DNA of 64,000 nucleotides, from the NCBI GenBank assembly GCA_916048095.2, contig OU696570.1, positions 6,625,518 to 6,689,517 on the forward strand. The letters are read 5' to 3'. The notes under the pieces were generated by a model that did no database searches, was not told the DNA's origin, and saw only the letters and a program-made list of their open reading frames with translations. Of the stretch, positions 34,572 to 49,275 are shown piece after piece. The position numbers were made by a program, and so were the translations under genes. Each line of letters starts with the position of its first letter. Positions within the stretch are counted from its first letter, which is position 1. Source of the DNA: Sacculina carcini (lineage: Eukaryota; Arthropoda; Thecostraca; Sacculinidae).

Positions 34572-34932
34572 TCGCGATTGCTTGTGAGTGTACACATGCT
34601 GGCATGGTCTGTAGTGGAATCAGGTGTGTGTGTGTGTGTGTGTTTGTGTGCGCGGTTACGATTGCTTGTGAGTGTACGTGTGCTGACATGGTGTGGAGTG
34701 GGAACCGGAGGTATGTGGCGAACGGCGAGGGTGGTTGGTGTGAGGCGTTTGTGGAAGGAGGGTGTGTGACTGCTTGGTGAATAAGGGTGTGGTTTTGGTT
34801 GTTGGGTTTTTGTGTCTGTGGGTTGGTTCTGTGATTTGCTGCTAGCACATGCATCTAATCATCATCATCATCATCATCTGACTCGTGCAATATATATGTG
34901 AAAGTTTTTTTACCGGCATTTATTCGACTACA
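34439..34932 (+). repeat. Right LTR of Y1
   Basis: Preceded by a polypurine-like ATGGGGGCG. Same ends as the left LTR. Confidence 0.9.
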
Positions 34933-34937
34933 AGAGC
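34933..34937. repeat. Target-site duplication AGAGC, right
   Basis: Matches 30276-30280. The Penelope reverse transcriptase region resumes here on the minus strand. Confidence 0.8.
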
Positions 34938-35457
34938 TCAATGCATTTTGTGTCTGGGCGATTCGATTTATCTTTTTGGAAAAAATTATTCAGCGTTTCT
35001 GCGATGACGTCTGATATTACTTTGTTGCAGTAACCATTATTCACCAAGACTTGCGTAACTCGCTCCAGTTCACTGTGAGTTGATTGCCACGTTGAACAGT
35101 ATGTCAGAGCACGACGCACGTATGCAGAAATCGTTGCTCGCCGGTATCTGTTTGGGCATTCGCTTCGGCCGCTCATGCACAGGCCTGCGTTGGTGGGCTT
35201 GGTGTGGACACTGGTGTCTATTCGTTCACCGTTCAATTGAACCAGCACATCGAGAAATGGCAAGCGATTATTTTGTGCGTATTCTTTGTTCAGTTTTAGC
35301 AACGTTTCTTTTTCAAGTGCTGATTGCAGGTTCTCTATCTCGTCTGGTGACTGCACTTTGACGAATATATCGTCGATGTAGCGACAGTATACCGAAGGTT
35401 TGCTGTTTTTAGCACCTCTGCTTCCGCTGCTCCCATAAAAAACTTGGCGAAAAGAAT

Positions 35458-37006
<1,549 letters not shown>

Positions 37007-39816
37007 AATATTTATTACTAAAATTTATATATTTTCCGCTATCATTAAAACCCAATATAACCTGAGTCAAAACTACCCAACCCAACCCAACCATCCAATC
37101 TTGACCGCACTCAGCCTAGTCTGAGGTGATTTAACTTATTAGTTTGTGATCACAAAATATACTGATGCGATCATAATTTGTAATCAGAAGACTGAAATTA
37201 TCTAGCCCAGGGGTCCCAAGCACGCGGCCCACCAATACTTATCTCTCAACCTGCCAATATATTATCGGAACCAAACTGAAAGGAACCTAAATTCACATTT
37301 GTTGCATAATGCGATATAATTATACACCATTATCATATTATCTCATAATTCCCGGTTAATGCTTCCACTAATGCATCATATTCATACAGTTGTTATTTTT
37401 TGGATTACACCGATATTAGAGCCCTTGATATTACAGCCGATATTATATTATGCAATCTATATTCTACTACGTATTGTTCCTACTACATATAACATCAGAT
37501 CGCAAAATATATTCAAAGGTTCACATCATTTTCCAACATCATTTGCTTAAGAGCTATTCTACTTTTATCGCTAGAATATTTACTGCTAGCAAAATATCAT
37601 ATACCTCGCTATAATTTAGACCCACTCTTTATAGATACATTTAAGCCCGCCGTCGTGCGGAACAGTTCATAGAATATAATTAATATTCAATTCGTAAAAA
37701 ATTAGTGTAAATTGAAAAAGAAAAACAAACCCATAGAAAAGTTTAAGCCAATCTAAAAGTCTCAATGTGAAATTTATGTTTGAATTTAGAAAACATGTTT
37801 TTCCACAACCCGCCTCATATTTAAAGCTGCCCGTCGTGCGGAATAATTCAGAGCTCAAACACGAAACAAACACAAAGAAAATTGATGAAAAACGACCAAT
37901 AGAAAAAATCAAATTTGTAAACTCTTGTTTTAATTATTGTCGAAGTTTTTTCCCTCAACACTGCTCAAATTCACACCCGTACTTCGTGTGTAGTAATTCA
38001 GAAGTGTAACACTATCAAAACAATGAAACTTTCTGTCATCTCTATAATTCCAGATTTATGCTTCCTCTAAAACAGAATATGCATATATTTGGCATTGCAT
38101 GATATTACAACCCATATCCTTATGCAACTTAAGCGTATGCAACTTGAAATTATACCAATTAAATTACACAGTAAAATTTATTAGTTTACTTTGTTCCCAG
38201 TAGCATTTTACCCGCCCGTCGGGCGGAACAATTCATGTGTAAACATTGAGGACAATAAAGACTTTTTTTCAGTATAGTGCAGCATTAATTAAACTGTACC
38301 CAGTAAAACCACACCATCCATGCTTGGAGCTAATATGATGCATTCTTAATTGTGATTGGGCTTCAGTGAAATTTAATCGGTGTATATTCCTGTGTAATCG
38401 CAAGTGCGCATTATAGCTGTCAAATTGGCAATATGTCCTTTTGACTTTACACCGCCGTAACTTCCTTCAGATACACTTTGGAAAATTACAAATTATACCG
38501 TATTGTAGAAAACAAGATTTCTAGCACGATGGTATAATTTATTTTTAAGTATAACAAATCGTTACTGAGGAATAGTAGAAAAATTAATTAATTTTAGTCG
38601 CCCGGTGTTCAAGTGTAATTTTGGATGTATTTGAGAATTTTACACGTTTTTTGTATCATTTGTGGGTATAAATTATAGCTTAACATGTAGAACACAAAAT
38701 TCTCTACACAGTAGTATATTCTTGTGTAATCGCAAGTGCGTAAATTATGATTGGACTTCAGTGAAATTAAATCAGTGTATATTCATGTGTAATCGCAAGT
38801 GCGCATAATAGCTGTCAAATTGGCAACATGACATTTTGACTTTACACCGCCGTAACTTCCTTCAGATACACTTTGGAAAATTAAACATTATACCGTATTG
38901 TAGAAAACAAAATTTCTAGCACGATGGTATAATTTATTTTAATGTGTGACAAATAGTTCCTGAGAAATAGGTAGAAAAATGAATTAATTTTAGTCACCCG
39001 GTGTTCAAGTGTAATTTTGGATATATTTGAGAATTTTGCCAATTTTACACATTTTTTGTATCATTTATGGGTATAAATTATAACTTTTCTTGTAGAACAA
39101 AAATTATCTACACAATAGTATAATTTTTATAGCTGTACCTTTGCTGATTTATGAGGAATAGATAGCGGAATCTTGGCCAAAATATTCACGTTTTTTGTGC
39201 TAATTTTGCCTTTTTGACTTTGTCATTTACACTTCACACCGCCGTAACTTTTTTTGATACACTTTGGAAAATTAAGAATTATACCGTGTTGTAGAAATCG
39301 AAATTCCCAGCATGATGGTATTATTTATTTAGATGTGTGATAATTAGTTTTTGAGAAATAGAGAAAAAAGTATAGAAAATTGGACGCGTGGAGTTTAAAT
39401 CAAATATTGAATGTAGATTGAATTTTTTACATTTTACATGTTTTATATTAAATTTTTGGGTGTGAATTATAATTTGTTGAGTAGAACAGAAAATTTACTA
39501 CACATTGGTATAACTTGTGTAGTTGTACCATTGCTGGTTTAGGAGGAGTAGTCTACAGAAAATTGACCAAAATTTTCGCATTTTTCAGGGTTCATTTTGT
39601 CTTTTCACCGCTATAACTTTTTTTCTATTTTTAAAATCAAAAATTTAACCTACAGTGTAGACAAGAAAATTTCCAACATGATGGTATAAATGTTTAGCGG
39701 GTGCACCAAGTGATGACCGAGTAGCAGCTGATAGAAATGGACCAAGAAGGGTGGGACAGACAAACAGACAGACACACACACACAGACACACAGAGGTTCT
39801 CTTTTATATATATAGA
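37007..39816 (-). mobile_element. Helitron-like element (copy H3), 3' part missing
   Basis: On the minus strand it starts with TCTATATATATAAAAGAG at 39816, preceded by A, and follows the H2 layout in reverse: the 5' block to about 39160, two 320-bp units (about 38380-39130), a central block with CAAATTTGATTTTTTCTATT, the hAT-like terminal word near 37220, and GCGGAAAATATATAAATTTT at 37010-37040. It stops at the Penelope end without a CTAG terminus, so its 3' part was lost or replaced. Confidence 0.65.
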
Positions 39817-41394
39817 TACTAGCATCAAAACCCGCCCGTTGTGCGGAGGAATTCATAAAATGGAATTACTATTGAAAAAAAATCATATTCATAAAAAAAA
39901 TTCCAAATTAAAAAAGAAAATGAAAACTCTTAAGTGTCTTACTCAATAGAAAAGTCCAAGTGTGAATATTTCTTATTTATATTTAGACATAATATTTTCC
40001 CTCAACCCGCCTCATATATAAACCCACCCATTGTGCGGAATAATTCAGAACACAAACACGTAACAAACAATGAAAATTCTAGCATTTAGACCCGCCCGTC
40101 GTGCGAAACAGTTCATACTATCAAATTTGTATTCAATTCATAAGAGAAAAGGAATATGAATTAAAAAAGAGTGGAGTAAACCCATAAAAAGTCTAAATTT
40201 CTATATTTTCATATTTATTTTCACAAAATAGTTTGCCTAAGCCGCCTCATATTTATACACGCCCGTCGTGCTGAATAATTCAGAACTCAGACACGAAACA
40301 ATGAAAAATGACTACACTGTTTCATCATAATGTTTCCAAAACATTTTTATAACTTAACATCACCGTCTAGCATTGAAACCCGCCAGTTGTGCGGAGCAAT
40401 TCATAAAATGAAAGTCATATTTAATTCATAAACATATTGCAAATTCAAAAAGAAAACAGATATACTCATTAAAATCTTACTCAATTGAAAAGTCTAAATT
40501 TTATTATTTTCATTTTTATTTTGACAACCTATTTTCCTTTACCCCGCCTCATATTGAAACCCGCCCGTCCTGCTCAACAATTCATGAAATAAAATGCATA
40601 TTAAATCCATAGAATAAACTGTATAAAAATTAAAAAGCAAAAACTTTAACCTGTAAATACGTTCACCAATAAAAACTCTGAATGTGAATATATTAATTAT
40701 AAATTTGACAAAATATTATCCCTTAATCCACCTCATATTTAAACCTACCCGTCGAGCGGAATAATTCAGAACACTAACACGTACAAAACAATGAAAATTC
40801 TAGCATGTAAACCCGCCCGTCGTGTGAAACAGTTCATACTATTAAATTTGTATTTAATTAATAAGAGAAAATAAATATGAATTAATAAAGAAAAGAGTAA
40901 ACCAAAAAAAAATCCTATTTAAGCCTACCCGTCGTGCTGAATAATTCAGAACTCTGACACAAAACAATGAAAAATTACTATTTTTTTTATCATAATGTTT
41001 TCAAAATATATTTATAACTCAACATCACCATCTAGCATTAAAACCCGCCCTTTGTGCAGAACAATAAATAAAGTAAAATGAATATTGAAATGATAAATAA
41101 TGGTTAGAAATTAAAAAAGAAAAAGTAATCCCATAAAAAGTCTTAACCAATAGAAAAGACTAAATGTGAATGTTTTTATTTTAGATGTGGCAAAATATTT
41201 TCCCTCGAACTGCCTTGTATTTAAGCCCGCCCGTCGTGCGGAACTATAAATAGAATATAATGAATCAAAAAGCAAAAAGCTTGTCCAATAGAAAAATATA
41301 AATTTGTAAATTCTTGTTTTAATTATTGACGAAGTTTTTTTCCTCAACACTGCTCAAGTTCACACCCATCTTTCGTGTGTAGTAATTCAGAAGT

Positions 41395-41399
41395 GTAAC
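41395..41399. repeat. Target-site duplication GTAAC, left
   Basis: GTAAC before the LTR start at 41400 and again at 45228-45232. The uninterrupted H3 copy has GAAGTGTAACACTATC at this point, which confirms the empty site. Confidence 0.9.
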
Positions 41400-41860
41400 T
41401 GTGATGAAATGTATTGTAAGGATAAATAACGAAGGCACATACAACAACAATATGGTTTCACAATACACCTGCACGCCCGTGCAGACAAGTCACTCAATAC
41501 TCCCCCGAAAACCACTTCACATTAAACGCAGTAACACCCACACGACACCATCCCATGCACGACACTCCCGATTCATGATCATATCGCTCCGCAATACACA
41601 TACACACAGACATACATACACATACATATACACACACACTGCACGCGCCACTTCCTTGACCGAACAAGGCAGCTGAAATTCACATATCGGTGCAACCGTA
41701 CAACATTGACGCAGGGGGCGCAACTACTTGAAACCGCATCGCCCGCACTGCCTAGTGCACTGTCACGCGCAGGCTCGCTCATAACTACAATACTCGCATA
41801 TACACAAATAATGCACAACGAAAGATATACAAATGTTTATATATACACAACACAAAACCA
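41400..41860 (-). repeat. 3' LTR of Y2 (left on the map)
   Basis: 461 bp, CA-rich, matching 44765-45227. Confidence 0.9.
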
Positions 41861-44764
41861 AACCCCCTCCTGATCTCAAGATCACTCTGCAGCATAGGTG
41901 TCCATCCAAATTGGAGGTCGCCGCTCTCTTCCGGATCGTCTAGGAAGTTGTTCTGTCGGTGAGTCCACTGTTGACAGTCGAACTTCATCGGAACGTTCAC
42001 CCTCCTCGTCTGGTGGGACTTGCACAGGCCGAATATCCAAGATATGGCGCGAATGCCATTCACCGAAATGTTATTGGGTGAGTGAAAATCGGTCACAACG
42101 CCCCGAGTCCACTGCGAAGTACATCGTGCATCCGCCGGCTTCACCCATACTTCTTCACCGATGCGAACGGAGCTGTCTTCACAGTGGTCAATAGCTACAC
42201 CATCAACAAGTGTTGTGTTACGCCAGTCGTAGCTACGCACGTTACAATGAGGCACCGAAGAGTCATCAGTACCAAACCTCGGCGACATGTTGTACCAGTA
42301 TGCCGCGGTAGTTGGTGGAACACAACTTCTTTCAGCCAATGCCTTTATAAAGCGATAATGTCGCTCGACAATCCTATTACCGCTGGGGCGGTACGCAGCG
42401 CGAGAATACGGCTTCACTTTCCACCGCTCCAACAGTTCTCGCATCTCCTGCGAACGAAACGCCCGCCCGTTGTCCATCAGCAGCTCATGAGGCGGTCCTC
42501 GCTCACGAAATATTTCGTCCAGGTGCGTGCATACTTGTTGAGACGTCTCAAATCGTATTTCCCTCCAAATTGCGAATATCCCTGGTCCACTGTCCACAAC
42601 TGTCAAATATTCACGATGGCGGTAATGGGTGATGTCAATGGCTAGTCTATGCCATACTTTGTACAAGCTAAGGTGTCCAGCAACATGAGTCGACGGCGCC
42701 GGATCAATTGACTGACAACGTACGCAACCTCTGACCACTCGCCGCACAGTCTCTCGTGATACACCAGGATCCATTCGCCGAGCCAAATACAAGGTTCTGT
42801 CCACACCCATGTGGTGCATGTTATGCATCTCTCTGATCTCACCCACAGTCGCTGCACACACATTCTCAGTTGCTTTACGACTACTCGAGAACTTTCCACG
42901 CTCAGACAACCACTCTTTTTTCACACGTGTCAGCTCGACAGCTTTGTTCATCGTGGTGGAAGCACTCGTAATGCTGACACTCAAGCCCAACTCTGTAATT
43001 AAATCACTCAGCACTCCTAGTCTTCGCTTGATCAATATTTCAGCTGCACCCTTCGTACGCACCCTTCTTTCCTTGTTTAGCACTGTACCCACCCAGCCAG
43101 CCACCGTTGCAGAATCCGTGCGAACCTCGATCTCTACGAACTGCCACTTCACCTCCAGGTTCACGCCTTTCACCGCCGCCTCCAATTCCGCTACGTTTAT
43201 ATGGTGCACATCGTCCTTCTTTCGTTGCCAGATCGCGTCTTCAGCAATTTCTCCATCAATCTCGACCGCTGCTCCGATTGCCAGGTTACTCGCGTCACAA
43301 CATACATCTCCCCGCCTTGTATTAGACACATGCCATCTACCACCCACTGGGTCATTTTTCTGCACTCTCTCTACCATGTCAAGCGTCATTTGCAACACGT
43401 CCTCAGGAACCATTGTATCCCAGTCCACTCCATCAGCTCGGCGCTTTATGTGGCTGCACGCGATCCTCAGCCACCTGGCCACAGGGCAGTGTCCGATCAA
43501 CTTCCCGCACAAAGAAAACAGCTGACGCTTGGTCAGTTGTTCGGTAACATCTGGAATACTGTTGCCTCTGCGGAACAACATACGACCACTATTATCTTTC
43601 TGCAGTTTGAGACCCCGAACGGCACTTTCCTCTATCGACACCGGCTCTTTTGCTTCTAGGCCATATTTACTCAGATGAGCGACAGCATCACTGCTGGACA
43701 CAACCGATTCGCGTACTATAATATCATCTATGTATGAGTCCGTGCCTTTGTCGAAGACTTCAGATTGCTCAATACTGTACGCACGATACGCGTCATCACT
43801 CTGGGTGCCGAGCACAGTCCAAATCCCGGCCGCGTCAAACAGTACACCTTTCCGTTATATTTGACAAGCTGATGTTTCAACAATTTTGGCACCACATGTA
43901 CCTGAAGGTACGTAGCCTTCAGATCAACAAGGGAGGCGGGCCCATCAATGCGTCTCCACTCTCTCAATTTCTCGCCACAAACATCTACGTAGTCATCGCC
44001 CGTATGGCTGCTCACAAACTCGTTCAGTTCTCGAAAATCGAGCACTGGGCGCACCTTGTTTTTTGTTGGCTGAACCATCGCTAGCAGTGGCAGCACACCC
44101 TTGCAATTCGAATTATTGCACGGAACAAGAATTCCTACTGTGATCCAACGCTGAACCTCTGCATCAAATTCATCGCGAATATCATCTGTCACCGTCTGTT
44201 CATAACATCCGACTGTTCTTGACAACATAGGCTCGTCTCCTGTCACTATCCACTCGATCTCCCACTTATTGCCATCAAAAACAGCAGTGAAATCAGGATA
44301 GGATATTTCCAGCTTCTCATTTGTGGAGCCAACTTCCTCACACTGACCACAAGACACATCACTGCTTACACTCGCGAAACAATTGTCTACACCAAATTTC
44401 ACTTTAGAACCACATACACGCAAATCGTCGGATTTCGGTGGCGATGACATGCACTGATTCACCTTGCCACCTCTTTTCGGACAACTTACCAAATGCATCA
44501 AACGAATCATCACTGTAAGCTGTTTTCAGGGCACTCTCAATCTTCTCAGCACTCTCCTGATCACACTCGTCCATCTCCAAGAACAACGCCAGAGCATCAC
44601 CTTAGAGATGCAGAGAAATAAAGCTGGCGACATCGTCCACCTTCTTCAGTCTTGCTACGAGTCTGGCTTTTGTGAGCCACGCCACTACGTCTCCATCACC
44701 ATTGAACGACCGCATTGCACAATCGTTGTTCATCGCTGACATGATGCTGAAGGGCCGGTTAGCT

Positions 44765-45227
44765 TGTGATGAAATGTATTGTAAGGAGAAATAACGAATG
44801 CACAAACAACAACAATATGGTTTCACAATACACCTGCACGCCCTTGCAGACAAGTCACTCAATACTCCCCCGAAAACCACTTCACATTAAACGCAGTAAC
44901 ACCCACACGACACCATCCCATGCACGACACTCCCGATTCATGATCATATCGCTCCGCAATACACATACACACAGACATACATACACATACATATACACAC
45001 ACACTGCACGCGCCACTTCCTTGACCGAACAAGGCAGCTGCAATTCACATATCAGTGCACCCGTACAACATTGACGCAGGGGGCGCAACTACTTGAAACC
45101 GCATCGCCCGCACTGCCTAGTGCACTGCCACGTGCAGGCTCGCTCAAAACTACAATACTCGCATATACACAAATAATGTACAACGAAAGATACACAAATG
45201 TTTATATATACAGAACACAAAACCACA
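44765..45227 (-). repeat. 5' LTR of Y2 (right on the map)
   Basis: 463 bp. On the minus strand the LTR is followed by AGCTAACCGGC, resembling the AGCTATTTCGGC that follows the LTRs of Y1 and Y3. Confidence 0.9.
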
Positions 45228-45419
45228 GTAACACTATCAAAACAATGAAACTTTCTGTCATCTCTATAATTCCAGATTTATGCGTCCGCTAAAACAGCAT
45301 ATTTATATAGTTGGCATTGCATGATATTACAACCCATATCCCAACCCATGTACCCAATAAAACCACACCATCCATGCTTGGAGCTAATATGATGCATTCT
45401 TAATTGTGATTGGGCTTCA

Positions 45420-47390
45420 GTGAAATTTAATCGGTGTATATTCCTGTGTAATCGCAAGTGCGCATAATAGCTGTCAAATTGGTAATATGTGCTTTGACTT
45501 TACACCGCCGTAACTTCCTTCAGATACACTTTGGAAAATCACAAATTATACCGTATTGTAGAAAACAAGGTTTCTAGCACGATGGTATAATTTATTTTTA
45601 TGTGTAGCAAATAGTTACTGAGAAATAGTAGAAAAATGAATTAATTTTAGTCGCCCGGTGTTCAAGTGTAATTTTGGATGTGTTTGGGAATTTTGCCAAT
45701 TTCACACGTTTTTGTATCATTTGTGGGTATAAATTATAGCTTATCTTGTAGAACACAAAATTATCTACACAGTAGTATATTCCTGTGTAATCGCAAGTGC
45801 GCATAATAGGTGTCAAATGGGCAACATGTCCTTTTGACTTTACACCGCCGTAACTTCCTTCAGATACACTTTGGAAAATTACAAATTATACAATTTGTAG
45901 AAAACTAGATTTCTAGCACGATGTTATATTTTATTTTTATGTGTAAAAAATGGTTACTGAGAAATAGTAGAAAAATGAATTAATTTTAGTCGCCCGGTGT
46001 TCAAGTATAATTTTGGATGTATTTGAGAATTTTGCCAATCTTACACGTTTTTCGTATCATTTGTGGGTATAAATTATAGCTTATCTTGCGCAAGTGTGCA
46101 AGTAATCGCAAGTGCGCATAATAGCTGTCAAATTGGCAATATGTCCTTTTGACTTTACACCGCCGTAACTTCCTTCAGATACAAGATTTAATAATAGAAA
46201 TAGTAGAAATAGTAAAAAACAAGATTTCTAGCACGATGGTATAATTTATTTTTATGTGTAACAAATAGTTACCGAGAAATAGTAGAAAAATGAATTAATT
46301 TTAGTCGCCCGGTGTTCAAGTGTAATTTTGGATGTATTTGAGAATTTTGCCAATTTTACACGTTTTTTGTATCATTTGTTGGTATAAATTATAGCTTATC
46401 TTGTAAAACACAAAATTATCTACACAGTAGTATATTCCTGTGTAATCGCAAGTGCGCATAATAGCTGTCAAATTGGCAACATGACATGGCTTTACACCGC
46501 CGTAAATTCCTTCAGATACACTTTGGAAAATTAAAATTATACCGTATTGTAGAAAACAAGATTTCTAGCACGATGGTATAATTGATTTTTATGTATAACA
46601 AATAGTTACTGAGAAATAGTAGGAAAATGAATTAATTTTAGTCGTCCGGTGTTCAAGTGTAATTTTGGATGTATTTGAGAATTGTACACGTTTTTTGTCT
46701 CATTTGTGGGTATAAATTATTGTAGAACACAAAATTCTCTACACAGTAGTATATTCCTGTGTAATCGCAAGTGCTTAAATTATGATTGGACTTCAGTGAA
46801 ATTAAATCAGTGTATATTCATGTGTAATCGCAAGTGCGCATAATAGCTGTCAAATTGGCAACATGCCATTTTGACTTTACACCGCCGTAACTTCCTTCGG
46901 ATACACTTTGGAAAATTAAACATTATACCGTATTGTAGAAAAACAAAATTTCTAGCACGATGGTATAATTTATTTTAATGTGTGACAAATAGTTCCTGAG
47001 AAATAGGTAGAAAAATGAATTAATTTTAGTCACCCGGTGTTCAAGTGTAATTTTGGATATATTTGAGAATTTTGCCAATTTTACAAATTTTTGGTATCAT
47101 TTATGGGTATAAATTGGAACGTTTCTTGTAGAAAACAAAATTTCTAGCACGATGGTATAATTTATTTTAATGTGTGACAAATAGTTCCTGAGAAATAGGT
47201 AGAAAAATGAATTAATTTTAGTCACCCGGTGTTCAAGTGTAATTTTGGATATATTTGACAATTTTGCAAATTTTACAATTTTTTTGTATCATTTATGGGT
47301 ATAAATTATAACTTTTCTTGTAGAACACAAAATTATCTACACAATAGTATGATTTTTATAGCTGTACCATTGCTGGTTTATGAGGAATAG
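45420..47390 (-). repeat. Six tandem 320-bp units in Helitron H4
   Basis: The word AATTAATTTTAGTCRCCCGG occurs near 45640, 45975, 46290, 46630, 47020 and 47215, with unit edges at GTGTAATCGCAAGTGCG. H2 and H3 have two units each, so this tract has expanded. The last interval is shorter than the others. Confidence 0.8.
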
Positions 47391-48069
47391 ATAGCGGAAT
47401 ATTGACCAAAATATTCACGTTTTTTGTGCTAATTTTGCCTTTTTGACTTTGTCATTTACACTTCACACCGCCGTAACGTTTTTCAATACACTTTGGAAAA
47501 TTAAAAATTATACCGTGTTGTAGAAAACAAAATTCCCAGCATGATGGTATTATTTATTTAGACGTGTGATAATTAGTTTTTGAGAAATAGAGAAAAAAAT
47601 ATAGAAAATTGGACGCGTGGAGTTTAAATCAAATTTTGAATGTAGATTGAATTTTTTTTCATTTTACATGTTTTATTTCAATTTTTGGGTGTGAATCATA
47701 GTTTGTTGAGTAGAAAAGAAAATTTTCTACACAGTGGTATAATTTGTATAGTTGTACCATTGCTGGTTCATTGTCATTGCTGGTTTAGGAGGAGTAGTCT
47801 TCAGAAAATTGACCAAAATTTTCGCATTTTTCAGGGTTCATTTTGTCTTTTCACCGCTATAACTTTTTTCGATTTCATTTTTGAAATTTAAAATTTAATC
47901 TAAAGTGTAGACAAGAAAATTTCCAACGTGATGGTATAAATTGTTAGCAGGTAGGCCAAGTGGTGGCCAAATAATAGCTGATAGAAAATGGACCAAGGAG
48001 GGTTGGACAGACACACAGACACACAGACACACACACACACACACAGAGGATCTCTTTTATATATATAGA

Positions 48070-48604
48070 TATATATACCCGGACAAATATTGAGGTGGTT
48101 TCCTATATCGAACATACTCCTATTTGATTGCTCCAGTCCCTTGTTATAATATTATGTAGTCAGCATTCGAGTGCAGCTATTCATGTTTCGCCATGCCCCA
48201 CAACGTATTCCTTAGCCACCCTCAGGCCCTTACCGTAAAAATCCTGGCGCCGCCAATGTTGGAAGCCATTACCGACATTTCCATAGGTATTGTTTTTTGT
48301 TACACAATAATTAGTTATTGACTCCAACAAACAAAAACAAATAAAAATATGGCAATGTTCTCTAATGATAAAAAGGCCAAAAAAGGCCAAATTATGTTTG
48401 GCCTTTTGACAGAAGTTCGGCGAGGCCAACCACGACCGAAAAATTGGCCTCAAAAGGCCAAGCATGGCAACCCTGCTCCCGAGCCCCCGCGTGCGCACCG
48501 TCAATGCTACCTAGACTACCTAGGTATCTATGCCACCTAGACTAGGTATCTAGGTGGCGTTGCTAGGTATCTAGGTGGCGCTGGAACCGTCAAGCCACTC
48601 CCAC
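48070..48604. other. Spacer with hAT-like ends and CCTAGG-type palindromes
   Basis: 48078-48116 repeats the CCCGGACAAATATTGAGG block. CCTGGCGCCGCCAATG at 48243-48258 and CATGGCAACCCTGCTC ending near 48480 look like inward-facing hAT termini of two families. From about 48500 to 48580, TACCTAGACTACCTAGGTAT and ATCTAGGTGGCG words form a cluster of small palindromes. The 107-codon minus frame here is not a recognised gene. Confidence 0.4.
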
Positions 48605-49201
48605 CAACGCCACCTAGACTACAGGCCCTTCCACGAAAGTATGACGTCATCGCTACGTCACAGTGGTTCGTGCATTGTTTCAACTGTCAGTCAATTCAGT
48701 TGCACTGTAGCGAGCGCACGTGGTTAGTATTCTCGTGTGTTTAATGTTGTATCGCGTGCTATTATTGGCGATAATTGACGTGTTTAGTGAGTTTCACTTC
48801 AGTGTGGTTTAGAGTGAAGTGTGAATTTGTCAAATTTCGTGTCAAGTGTGATTTGCGCAGCCATTTTGTGATCCTCACTCGGATGATTCTGCATGTCATC
48901 ATCCTGGACATTTTGCTGCGGTCAGGGGTTTGGTCACGTTCATAGGTTCAGTAAAATATGTACATCTGATCGTTTCTCATGTGGTCTTGGCTTCGTTAAA
49001 CATGTCTTATATATATTTGCATACCATAATAGTTATAAATCAACAGAGGTGAACACTGTTTAGCTGTTTAGCTTTGGAGCTGCTTGTGATTCGCTTTTCG
49101 TCTAAATTTATTGTTTAAAATTAGGTTATTGATTATGCAATATTTATATTAGTGATGCTTGAAACTCGTTAGCGACAATATAAAACAGAAATCATTTCAG
49201 A

Positions 49202-49275
49202 TCTCGAGTAGTTCAGTGGCTAAGGCGCTGAAATCTTGCGTCAGATGCTCGCGCTTCGAATCTTGTCCCGCGCGC
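49202..49275 (+). repeat. tRNA-derived SINE head or tRNA pseudogene
   Basis: A Pol III A box TAGTTCAGTGG (49209-49219) and B box GCTTCGAATCT (49253-49263) have tRNA spacing. An anticodon-arm-like CTGAAATCTTGCGTCAG lies between them, with a CTT anticodon in place. The acceptor and T stems do not pair well, so it is not a working tRNA. It sits inside the P element. Confidence 0.5.

Larger units (their letters stand above)
30281..34932 (+). mobile_element. LTR retroelement Y1 (YIDD-type RT), complete with both LTRs
   Basis: LTRs at 30281-30775 and 34439-34932 begin TGTGGTGTATAATTG and end ATTCGAYTACA, with target duplication AGAGC. Between them are gag with a knuckle CWICGKLGHISRSC (about 30790-31560), protease VDTGCSKSVVG (about 31615-31690), reverse transcriptase VRPVLDYRELN with YIDDVIV (about 32210-32670), RNase H (about 32970-33370), integrase with HHFGVDRTL and AAYKPSGNGIVERN (about 33410-33970) and a basic C-terminus (to 34376). 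The order PR-RT-RH-IN fits Ty3/Gypsy, but the RT and RNase H look divergent. It is broken, with few breaks. It sits inside the Penelope-like element. Confidence 0.85.
41400..45227 (-). mobile_element. LTR retroelement Y2 (YIDD-type family), both LTRs
   Basis: LTRs at 41400-41860 and 44765-45227, on the plus strand starting TGTGATGAAATG and ending AACACAAAACCA, are about 97 percent identical by eye (about 13 differences). Target duplication GTAAC. Minus-strand parts: start of gag (about 44725-44600), RT with VRPVLDFRELNEF and a TDSYIDDIIV box (about 44070-43715), RNase H (about 43320-42930), integrase with HHMGVDRTL and CQSIDPAP (about 42850-42250) and a C-terminal domain GEEVWVKPADARC. A purine-rich AGGAGGGGG tract lies before the 3' LTR. 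It is broken, with several breaks. Relatively young by LTR identity. Confidence 0.85.
39819..48069 (-). mobile_element. Helitron-like element (copy H4), split by an LTR element
   Basis: The 3' end CTAG is at 39819-39822 (minus strand), with hairpin CCGCACAACGGGCGGG and GTTTTGATG just inside. The 5' end TC is at 48069, preceded by A. The element continues across the LTR element at 41400-45227, whose flanks rejoin cleanly. Repeated CCCGCCCGTCGTGCGGA words lie between about 39830 and 41260, and six 320-bp units lie at about 45420-47390. The own length without the insertion is about 4.4 kb. No Rep-helicase frame. Confidence 0.65.
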
